Below, in pieces: positions 6,133 to 11,236 of a DNA stretch of 11,236 nt. The translations under genes and the position numbers were made by a program. Where the stretch lies: assembly GCA_946886475.1 (NCBI GenBank), contig CAMPIQ010000123.1, forward strand, positions 1 to 11,236, written 5' to 3'. Origin of the DNA: an uncultured Chitinophagales bacterium. GTDB lineage: Bacteria > Bacteroidota > Bacteroidia > Chitinophagales > Chitinophagaceae. The notes beneath the pieces were generated by a model. The model had not been told where the DNA came from. It did no database searches and worked only from the letters and a program-made list of their open reading frames with translations. Each line of letters opens with the position of its first letter. The first letter of the stretch is position 1.

Positions 6133-6729
6133 ATGAATAGCATGAATCCTAAAGTTGATTTTTATTTTGATAAGGAAGGAAGATGGCAGCAGGAGATCAG
6201 AAAATTAAGAACGATCATGCTTGACTGCGGACTGGTGGAAGCCTTGAAGTGGGGTGCTCCCACTTATATGTTCCAGAACAGGAACATTGTTTTGATACAT
6301 GTGTTTAAAGAATATTGTGCCTTGTTGTTTTTCAAAGGTGCTTTGCTGCAGGATGGCCATGGCATTCTGATCAGGCAGACAATGAATGTGCAGTTGCCAC
6401 GCCAGGTACGCTTTACCAATGTGCGGGAAATAATGGAGTTGGAGCCCATACTCAAGGCATATGTTTATGAAGCCATCGAAGTTGAAAAAGCCGGTTTATC
6501 CCTATCTCAGCCCGATAAAAAAAATGTAGAATCATTAATTCCTGAAGAATTTCAAAAACAGCTGGATGCCAAGCCTGACCTGAGAACAGCTTTTGAATCG
6601 CTTACACCGGGAAGACAAAGAGCTTATATTCTTTATTTTTCACAACCTAAACAATCCAAAACAAGGCAGTCAAGAATTGAAAAACAGTTGAAACGGATTT
6701 TGGAAGGCAAAGGGTTGAATGACCTGTAA
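6133..6729 (+). CDS. YdeI/OmpD-associated family protein (DUF1801 plus OmdA-like)
   Basis: This encodes a 198-aa cytoplasmic protein with no signal peptide. Residues about 15-115 match the DUF1801 fold (EIRKLRTIMLDCGLVEALKWGAPTY, then short strands such as VLIHVFKEYCALLFFKG). The C-terminal part from about 135 carries the OmdA-type signature: AFESLTPGRQRAYILYF (154-169), then QPKQSKTRQSRIEKQLKRIL and the closing GKGLNDL. Domain order and length are typical of the YdeI family, which is widespread but has no proven biochemical function. The name comes from a reported association with OmpD regulation in enterobacteria and should not be taken literally here. Start: ATG at 6133, or the second ATG at 6142 (MNPK); the first fits the 5-nt gap to the candidate -7 box. 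The next gene starts 27 nt after the stop and may be co-transcribed. Confidence 0.9.
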   Translation: MNSMNPKVDFYFDKEGRWQQEIRKLRTIMLDCGLVEALKWGAPTYMFQNRNIVLIHVFKEYCALLFFKGALLQDGHGILIRQTMNVQLPRQVRFTNVREIMELEPILKAYVYEAIEVEKAGLSLSQPDKKNVESLIPEEFQKQLDAKPDLRTAFESLTPGRQRAYILYFSQPKQSKTRQSRIEKQLKRILEGKGLNDL

Positions 6730-6744
6730 TTCTGTTTATACCCG

Positions 6745-6752
6745 TTAATTTG
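6745..6752 (+). promoter_or_regulatory. Imperfect -7 element before the zinc-ribbon gene
   Basis: TTAATTTG matches TAnnTTTG at all but the second base and ends 4 nt before the ATG at 6757. It sits in the 27-nt gap after the YdeI-family gene, so the zinc-ribbon gene may have its own start of transcription in addition to read-through. Confidence 0.3.
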
Positions 6753-6756
6753 CATC

Positions 6757-7188
6757 ATGTCTAAAAAAAGATCAAGGCTTTCTTATTCGGTACTCCTGTG
6801 TGATTTTGAGGAAAGCATGCTGGTGGAATGTCCTGAATGCAGTAAATGCGCAAAGGCCCAAAAAACACCGAGCAAAGTGTATACCTGGACAACTGCTTAT
6901 GTTGTTACCTGTCTGCATTGCGGATATAATAAAGTTTATGAATCACTGAATTTAAAACTGGCTCCCTGGTTAAAGATCGAATGCCAGGGAAGGTGGGTGT
7001 GGGCTTATAATTATGAACACCTGGCCATACTGAAATCGCATGTGGAGGCATTGCTGCGCGAACGGAATACAGTGCCCAACCGCAATGCCAGCATAGGCAG
7101 CCGGCTTCCACGATGGATGGCTGCCGCGGACAACAGGAAAAAAGTTTTGAAATGTATTGAGAAACTTGAGAAGGCCAATAGCCATTAG
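6757..7188 (+). CDS. Zinc-ribbon protein of unknown function
   Basis: This encodes a 143-aa soluble protein. Two Cys pairs form a likely zinc ribbon: CPEC (25-28) and CLHCG (52-56), 23 residues apart, with an extra Cys31. The rest has a conserved-looking aromatic core, LAPWLKIECQGRWVWAYN (68-85), a helix YEHLAILKSHVEALLRE (86-102), and a basic patch SRLPRWMAAADNRKKVLKCIEKLEK (115-139). I recall uncharacterised bacterial proteins with the same order (Cys pairs, W-A-N-x-x-HL, SRLP-x-WM, NR-x-x-VL), so this looks like a conserved family and not a chance frame, but no function is known to me. The positive C-terminal part and ribbon could suit nucleic-acid or protein binding (inference only). It lies 27 nt after the YdeI-family gene and ends 21 nt from the convergent repressor gene. 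Confidence 0.82.
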   Translation: MSKKRSRLSYSVLLCDFEESMLVECPECSKCAKAQKTPSKVYTWTTAYVVTCLHCGYNKVYESLNLKLAPWLKIECQGRWVWAYNYEHLAILKSHVEALLRERNTVPNRNASIGSRLPRWMAAADNRKKVLKCIEKLEKANSH

Positions 7189-7209
7189 CAACTGGCCAGG
7201 GGCCATCGG

Positions 7210-7980
7210 CTAAACCACCGTCACCTCGATCCCCATACCTTTTAATGTTTCCACCATATGATCAGAGATATTACTGTCCGTGATCACCTGCTCAATATCT
7301 TCCAGTCCGCAGATCCTTCCAAAACCTCTTTTGCCGAATTTGCTGGAGTCGGCCAATACGATTGTTTTTTGCGAAGCGGCTATCATTTTTTTATTGAGCT
7401 GGGCTTCCATCATATTGGTTGTGGTCAGTCCAAATTCAACATCAATTCCATCCACACCCAAAAACAATTTACTGCAGGAGAAATCTTCAAGCATTTTTTC
7501 TGCATAGATGCCGGTAGCTGAAGAAGATGTTTTGCGAATCAGTCCAGGTAGTTGAATTACTTCGATGCCGGGATGACTGGTCAGTTCCATTGCTACGTTC
7601 AATGCGGCAGTGATCACGGTAAGATTTCCTTTTGGCTGTATATGTTTGGCCAGAGAAAGCACTGTTGTTCCGGAAGCGATCAAAATACAATCATTGGCTT
7701 CAATTAAACGGGAGGCAGTTTCACCAATGCTTAATTTTTCGCCCGATCGGATCCTTTCTTTTTCGTTTACAGGCCTGTCGGCAGTATAAGGATTGGAAAT
7801 GGTGCCACCTCCATGCGTGCGGAATAAAAGTTCTTTGTCTTCCAGCAGTTTCAGGTCCTTTCGAATGGTGACGGAAGAAACATTCATTTCCTGGCAGAGA
7901 TCCACCACTTTTACACTCCCTTCTTTTTTGAGTTTGTTGATGATCAGCTGATGCCGTTCTGTTAGAGTGAGTTGGCTCAT
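7210..7980 (-). CDS. glpR: DeoR/GlpR-family transcriptional repressor, probably of glpD-glpT
   Basis: This encodes a 256-aa regulator. The N-terminal DeoR winged helix-turn-helix spans about 1-58: TERHQLIINKLKKEGSVKVVDL, then MNVSSVTIRKDLKLLEDKELLFRTHGGG with the classic recognition helix and H-G-G wing. The DeoRC sensor domain spans about 76-235, with the phospho-sugar pocket signature IASGTTVLSLA (101-111), later DGID (177-180), GLTTTN and LADSSKFGK (209-217). Length is typical. The ligand is probably a phosphorylated sugar or polyol; glycerol-3-phosphate is inferred from the divergent glpD-glpT operon, not from ligand-specific residues, so the symbol rests on context. ATG at 7978-7980; 7 nt upstream is a near-consensus -7 box. 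It shares the 291-bp control region at 7981-8271 with glpD and may repress itself too. Confidence 0.9.
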   Translation of the reverse strand: MSQLTLTERHQLIINKLKKEGSVKVVDLCQEMNVSSVTIRKDLKLLEDKELLFRTHGGGTISNPYTADRPVNEKERIRSGEKLSIGETASRLIEANDCILIASGTTVLSLAKHIQPKGNLTVITAALNVAMELTSHPGIEVIQLPGLIRKTSSSATGIYAEKMLEDFSCSKLFLGVDGIDVEFGLTTTNMMEAQLNKKMIAASQKTIVLADSSKFGKRGFGRICGLEDIEQVITDSNISDHMVETLKGMGIEVTVV

Positions 7981-7987
7981 ACGTTCA

Positions 7988-8022
7988 CAAAATAATTAAA
8001 ATGTATTTGCTCTTCGGCCAAA
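7988..8022 (-). promoter_or_regulatory. Probable promoter of the DeoR-family repressor gene
   Basis: On the minus strand, TTTG (8022-8019), a 23-nt spacer and TTATTTTG (7995-7988, one mismatch to TAnnTTTG) lie just before the ATG at 7980, with a 7-nt gap. The mRNA leader would be a few bases at most. Confidence 0.4.
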
Positions 8023-8079
8023 TGTTGAGACACGGAGAGCGCCTGGGGTCTGTGTTCAGTTGTCCATTTTCCTGTTAAG

Positions 8080-8159
8080 GATCCCGGAGGCCGGTAGAAT
8101 CGCCAGGTATATGGTGGAAATTAATTTTAAATCTCCCGTTCTCCCTGGCCTCCCGGATC
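8080..8159. repeat. Imperfect inverted repeat in the glpR-glpD intergenic region
   Basis: GATCCCGGAGGCC (8080-8092) and GGCCTCCCGGATC (8147-8159) pair at 12 of 13 positions around a 54-nt loop; an inner GCCAGG / CCTGGC pair (8102-8107 / 8144-8149) competes with it. A related TCCGGATC follows at 8166-8173, and CCTCCCGGA (8149-8157) is repeated exactly at 8263-8271, abutting the glpD ATG. This may be a regulatory structure or a decayed repeat element. Confidence 0.5.
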
Positions 8160-8229
8160 AACCATTCCGGATCGTTATTATTCACCCCCATATTTATTTC
8201 GGTTTCCCAAAAATATCTTTTATAATTGC

Positions 8230-8263
8230 TTTCGTTTCATTATTTTTAGAAACAAATCGAAAC
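8230..8263. promoter_or_regulatory. Candidate DeoR/GlpR operator overlapping the glpD promoter
   Basis: TTTCGTTTC (8230-8238) faces GAAACAAA (8249-8256), then CGAAAC (8258-8263). These form inverted GTTTC/GAAAC arms 10 nt apart plus a direct GAAAC repeat, and outer TTTCG / CGAAA arms. TATTTTTA (8241-8248), one base off TAnnTTTG, lies between the arms, so a bound repressor would block it. GlpR-type operators in other bacteria contain TTCG/CGAA half-sites (family knowledge); the assignment here is inference. Confidence 0.4.
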
Positions 8264-8271
8264 CTCCCGGA

Positions 8272-9867
8272 ATGACTGCACCAATATCAGATGGCCATAT
8301 TCTTAACAGAGAACGTTTACTGGAGCAAGCCGTTGATCCGTCTGCTGTGTGGGATATGATCGTTATAGGTGGCGGAGCCACCGGCCTTGGAATTGCCATG
8401 GATGCTGTTTCCAGGGGGTATAAAACCTTACTGCTTGAAGGGTCCGATTTTGCAAAAGGAACCTCGAGCCGCAGTACAAAACTCGTTCACGGAGGTGTTC
8501 GTTACCTGGCACAGGGAGATCTCAAACTTGTAAGAGAAGCCAGCATTGAAAGAGGGCTGCTTTGCAGGAATGCACCTCATCTTGTAAAGAATCAAACCTT
8601 CATCATTCCCATTTATGGTTATTGGGACATGTTGAAATATACCATGGGTTTAAAACTCTATGACTGGATAGCAGGACGCTTAACACTTGGCTCATCCATT
8701 TTTATATCGCGGAAAAAAACGCTTCAGTCTTTACCAGGTATTAAAACCAAAGGATTACTTGGAGGGGTGCTTTATCATGATGGCCAGTTTGATGATTCAC
8801 GTCTTGCCATCAACCTTGTTCAAAGCATCACGGATAACGGTGGATGTGCAGTTAATTATATGAAGGTTTCAGGTTTGCTAAAGAATAGTGACCAAAAGAT
8901 AAACGGTATCATTGCCCTTGATACTGAAAAAGGGATCAGTTATAAAATACATGGCAGGGCAGTGATCAATGCTACAGGAGTTTTTGTTGATGATATTCTT
9001 CAAATGGATAATCCTGCCGTGTCAAAAACAATTTGTGTGAGTCAGGGTGTTCACCTGGTGCTTGATAAAAGATTCTTTCCTTCCGAACATGCATTGATGA
9101 TACCGGAAACCAGTGATGGCCGGGTACTTTTTGCCGTTCCCTGGCATGATAAAGTGGTACTTGGTACAACAGATACGCCTGTTGATGAAGCATCGCTGGA
9201 ACCACAGGCACTGGAAAAAGAGATCAGTTTTATTCTGGCAACAGCCTCCAACTATCTTTCACATACACCTCAACGCGCTGATGTACTCAGTGTATTTGCA
9301 GGTCTTCGTCCGCTTGCAGCTCCAAAGCAGGGCGAACAAAAAACAAAAGAAATTTCAAGAAGTCATAAGATCATAGTTTCTCCCTCCAATCTGTTTACCA
9401 TACTGGGCGGTAAATGGACAACCTATCGCAAGATGGGAGAGGACATGGTGAATAAAATTGAAAAGCATTTGCACTGGAAACAGAAAAAAACATCCACAGC
9501 GGTTATGCAAATTCATGGATATGCGGAAGGAATGAACTGGGATGATCCTTTTTATTTCTATGGCAGTGATGCAACCATGATCAGACAAAGAATTAACGGC
9601 ACGGCCAATCAGTGGATCAGCGAAAGCCTGAATATCCACGAGATGCAGGTACGCTGGGCGGTGGAACATGAAATGGCAAGAACAGTTGAAGATGTGTTAT
9701 CAAGAAGAACCAGGGCTTTATTATTAAACGCAAGAGAAAGCATACGCATTTGCCCTGAAGTGGCCAAGATCATGGCCAAAGCTTTAGGCAAAGACGAACA
9801 GTGGATTGAAAGCGAAGTGAAAGCATATACTTGTCTGGCGCAACAATATATTTTGAAACAGAACTAA
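8272..9867 (+). CDS. glpD: FAD-dependent glycerol-3-phosphate dehydrogenase
   Basis: This encodes a 531-aa flavoenzyme that oxidises sn-glycerol-3-phosphate to dihydroxyacetone phosphate and feeds electrons to quinone at the inner face of the cytoplasmic membrane. The N-terminal Rossmann motif is IVIGGGATGLGIAMDAVSRGY (about 30-50), with Glu56 closing the ADP-binding fold in KTLLLEGSDF. The family signature GTSSRSTKLVHGGVRYL is at 63-79. Later come the substrate/FAD-domain motifs VLGTTDTPVD (about 296-305), FAGLRPL (about 342-348) and LGGKWTTYRKMGED (about 378-391). A C-terminal helical domain (about 400-531) includes VRWAVEHEMARTVEDVLSRRTRALLL. Length is normal and no key motif is broken. 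It uses ATG at 8272 with no Shine-Dalgarno; the bases just before it read CCTCCCGGA. It heads a two-gene operon with glpT, 24 nt apart, divergent from the repressor gene, so substrate-induced derepression is likely. Confidence 0.96.
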   Translation: MTAPISDGHILNRERLLEQAVDPSAVWDMIVIGGGATGLGIAMDAVSRGYKTLLLEGSDFAKGTSSRSTKLVHGGVRYLAQGDLKLVREASIERGLLCRNAPHLVKNQTFIIPIYGYWDMLKYTMGLKLYDWIAGRLTLGSSIFISRKKTLQSLPGIKTKGLLGGVLYHDGQFDDSRLAINLVQSITDNGGCAVNYMKVSGLLKNSDQKINGIIALDTEKGISYKIHGRAVINATGVFVDDILQMDNPAVSKTICVSQGVHLVLDKRFFPSEHALMIPETSDGRVLFAVPWHDKVVLGTTDTPVDEASLEPQALEKEISFILATASNYLSHTPQRADVLSVFAGLRPLAAPKQGEQKTKEISRSHKIIVSPSNLFTILGGKWTTYRKMGEDMVNKIEKHLHWKQKKTSTAVMQIHGYAEGMNWDDPFYFYGSDATMIRQRINGTANQWISESLNIHEMQVRWAVEHEMARTVEDVLSRRTRALLLNARESIRICPEVAKIMAKALGKDEQWIESEVKAYTCLAQQYILKQN

Positions 9868-9882
9868 AACAACGACTGTCAT

Positions 9883-9887
9883 AGAGG
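9883..9887 (+). promoter_or_regulatory. Shine-Dalgarno-like AGAGG before glpT
   Basis: AGAGG ends 4 nt before the ATG at 9892. It is the only Shine-Dalgarno-like site I noted next to a start codon in this window and it favours 9892 over the ATG three codons later (9901). The spacing is short, so its effect may be small. Confidence 0.35.
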
Positions 9888-9891
9888 CTAT

Positions 9892-11235
9892 ATGGGATTC
9901 ATGAAATTTTTAAAACCTCCTGCTCACGCAGAAGCTTTGCCTGCTGAAAGGGTAGACCCTGAATATAAAAGGCTAAGGCTTCAGGTGTTTCTCGGGATCT
10001 TTATTGGATATGCCGGTTATTACCTGGTGAGGAAGAATTTTTCAATGGTGATGCCCGATCTTATTGAGAAAGGTTATTCAAAAGGTGATCTGGGAGTAGC
10101 TTTATCTGCTATATCCATTTCATACGGCATCAGTAAATTTTTGATGGCAACGGTTTCAGACAGAAGCAATGCAAGGATATTTCTTTCCCTGGGGTTATTG
10201 CTTTCCGCACTCACCATGATCACCATGGGTATCCTTCCTATTGCAACAGGATCCATTGCTGTCATGTTTCTCCTTTTATTTATCAATGGCTGGTTTCAGG
10301 GTATGGGCTGGCCTCCATGCGCAAGGGTTGTGGTGCATTGGTATTCAATAAAGGAAAGAGGCACCAGAATGTCCATATGGAATGTAGCGCATAATGTAGG
10401 AGGCGGTTTAATGGCTCCACTTGCCATTGCAGGATTAACTGTTTTTGGTACATGGCAGGGAAAATTATTTTTCCCGGCAGTGATCGCTTTATTTGTAGCC
10501 TTCATAGTTTATTTACTCGTTAGAGATACACCGCAATCATGTGGATTGCCTCCGGTTGAAAAATATAAGAATACCTATTCCAAAGATTATAATCAGTCGC
10601 ACGAAAAAGAATTCAGCACAAAACAGATCCTGCTGGATTATGTTTTGGTTAACAGAATGATCTGGTACATCGCCTTCGCCAATGCCTTTATATATTTGGT
10701 GCGTTATGGCGTGCTGGATTGGGCTCCCACCTATCTGAAAGAAGCCAAAGGATTTTCTTTGAGCGAAACAGGATGGGCCTATTTTCTTTATGAATGGGCC
10801 GGAATTCCAGGAACCCTGCTTTGCGGATGGCTCAGCGACAAAGTCTTTAATGGTCGTCGTGCACCTGCCACTATCATTTACATGGTATTGGTAACAATTG
10901 CAGTGTGGATTTACTGGAAAAATCCTGCAGGTAATCCACTTGTTGACAACATTGCACTGATTGCAATCGGTTTTCTGATCTACGGACCGGTAATGCTCAT
11001 TGGTGTACACGCACTGGACCTGGTGCCTAAGAAAGCGGCGGGAACAGCTGCAGGACTGACGGGTTTATTCGGATACCTGGTGGGCGCCGTATCTGCCAAT
11101 GCCGCTATAGGTTATGTAGTGGATGCATATGGTTGGGATGGCGGTTTCGTTGTGCTGGTGGCATCCTGCATTCTTGCAATCTTTTTCACATCATTAACCT
11201 GGAAAAAAGAACAACATGTTTCAAACCATTCCTAA
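9892..11235 (+). CDS. glpT: Glycerol-3-phosphate:phosphate antiporter (MFS, OPA family)
   Basis: This encodes a 447-aa, 12-helix inner-membrane transporter that imports sn-glycerol-3-phosphate in exchange for inorganic phosphate. Long blocks match GlpT as recalled from E. coli: [17 protein letters not shown] (39-55), [32 protein letters not shown] (132-150), [10 protein letters not shown] (163-172), [17 protein letters not shown] (211-227, central loop), [33 protein letters not shown], and [20 protein letters not shown]. The substrate-site residues Arg45, His165 and Arg269 of E. coli GlpT are present as Arg47, His167 and Arg271, each shifted by two, which favours GlpT over UhpT or UhpC. The protein is complete: its TAA ends one base before the window edge. 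It starts 24 nt after glpD and is surely co-transcribed with it. Any terminator or further operon gene lies outside the window. Confidence 0.96.
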   Translation: MGFMKFLKPPAHAEALPAERVDPEYKRLRLQVFLGIFIGYAGYYLVRKNFSMVMPDLIEKGYSKGDLGVALSAISISYGISKFLMATVSDRSNARIFLSLGLLLSALTMITMGILPIATGSIAVMFLLLFINGWFQGMGWPPCARVVVHWYSIKERGTRMSIWNVAHNVGGGLMAPLAIAGLTVFGTWQGKLFFPAVIALFVAFIVYLLVRDTPQSCGLPPVEKYKNTYSKDYNQSHEKEFSTKQILLDYVLVNRMIWYIAFANAFIYLVRYGVLDWAPTYLKEAKGFSLSETGWAYFLYEWAGIPGTLLCGWLSDKVFNGRRAPATIIYMVLVTIAVWIYWKNPAGNPLVDNIALIAIGFLIYGPVMLIGVHALDLVPKKAAGTAAGLTGLFGYLVGAVSANAAIGYVVDAYGWDGGFVVLVASCILAIFFTSLTWKKEQHVSNHS

Positions 11236-11236
11236 A

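Noticed and set aside
7193..7205. TGGCC-agg-GGCCA inverted repeat between the convergent zinc-ribbon and repressor genes
   Set aside because: Only 5 bp with a 3-nt loop and no T-tract on either strand, too weak to call a bidirectional terminator.
8060..8275. 71-codon frame in the glpR-glpD gap (TTG start)
   Set aside because: Non-ATG start, no recognisable motif, runs across the repeats and candidate operator and overlaps the glpD start; most likely chance.
10537..11010. 157-codon minus-strand frame inside glpT
   Set aside because: Entirely antisense to a well-conserved transporter gene; Cys/His-rich composition is typical of a shadow frame.

Overview
The window is chromosomal DNA from a Bacteroidota bacterium, most likely a member of the Chitinophagaceae or a close relative (inference). 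Three things point there: Bacteroidota-type -7 promoter elements (TAnnTTTG) upstream of several genes, almost no Shine-Dalgarno sequences, and lineage-typical proteins (a small HYC/CC/PP-motif secreted protein and a large putative porin behind a purine nucleoside phosphorylase gene). I see no rRNA, tRNA, CRISPR array, phage gene, transposase or toxin-antitoxin pair. Most of the window is ordinary metabolic and envelope chromosome.

Left part (1-3430), all minus strand. A purine nucleoside phosphorylase gene (2592-3413) is followed, with a TTGA stop/start overlap, by a 693-aa putative outer-membrane porin (514-2595). Then comes a small exported cysteine protein (63-446) with its own promoter. 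The phosphorylase and the small-protein gene both carry a perfect TATCTTTG only 5 nt before the ATG, which suggests leaderless or nearly leaderless mRNAs.

Middle (3430-5740), plus strand. The succinyl-CoA synthetase beta-subunit gene (sucC, true start 3533) stands alone without sucD. It is followed by a long hairpin with a tandem G-A mismatch (4801-4870) and a strong intrinsic terminator (4904-4940). A small outer-membrane beta-barrel gene follows (5141-5686) with its own promoter and terminator. About 390 bp with no convincing gene come next; near its end lies a signal-peptide-like relic reading frame.

Right part (6120-11236). Two plus-strand genes, a YdeI/OmpD-associated family protein and a zinc-ribbon protein of unknown function, converge on a minus-strand DeoR-family repressor gene (7210-7980). 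That gene is divergent from a glpD-glpT operon encoding FAD-dependent glycerol-3-phosphate dehydrogenase and the glycerol-3-phosphate:phosphate antiporter. The repressor is probably GlpR and likely acts on the 291-bp divergent control region, where a GTTTC/GAAAC repeat cluster sits just upstream of glpD. Together these genes form a glycerol-3-phosphate import and oxidation module: GlpT takes up G3P, GlpD oxidises it to dihydroxyacetone phosphate and passes electrons to quinone. No glycerol kinase or glycerol facilitator gene is visible here.

No clearly new multi-gene system is present. The points most worth checking are an Asp in the base-recognition site of the phosphorylase, the hairpin after sucC, the operator-like repeats before glpD, and the -7-box-next-to-ATG layout.
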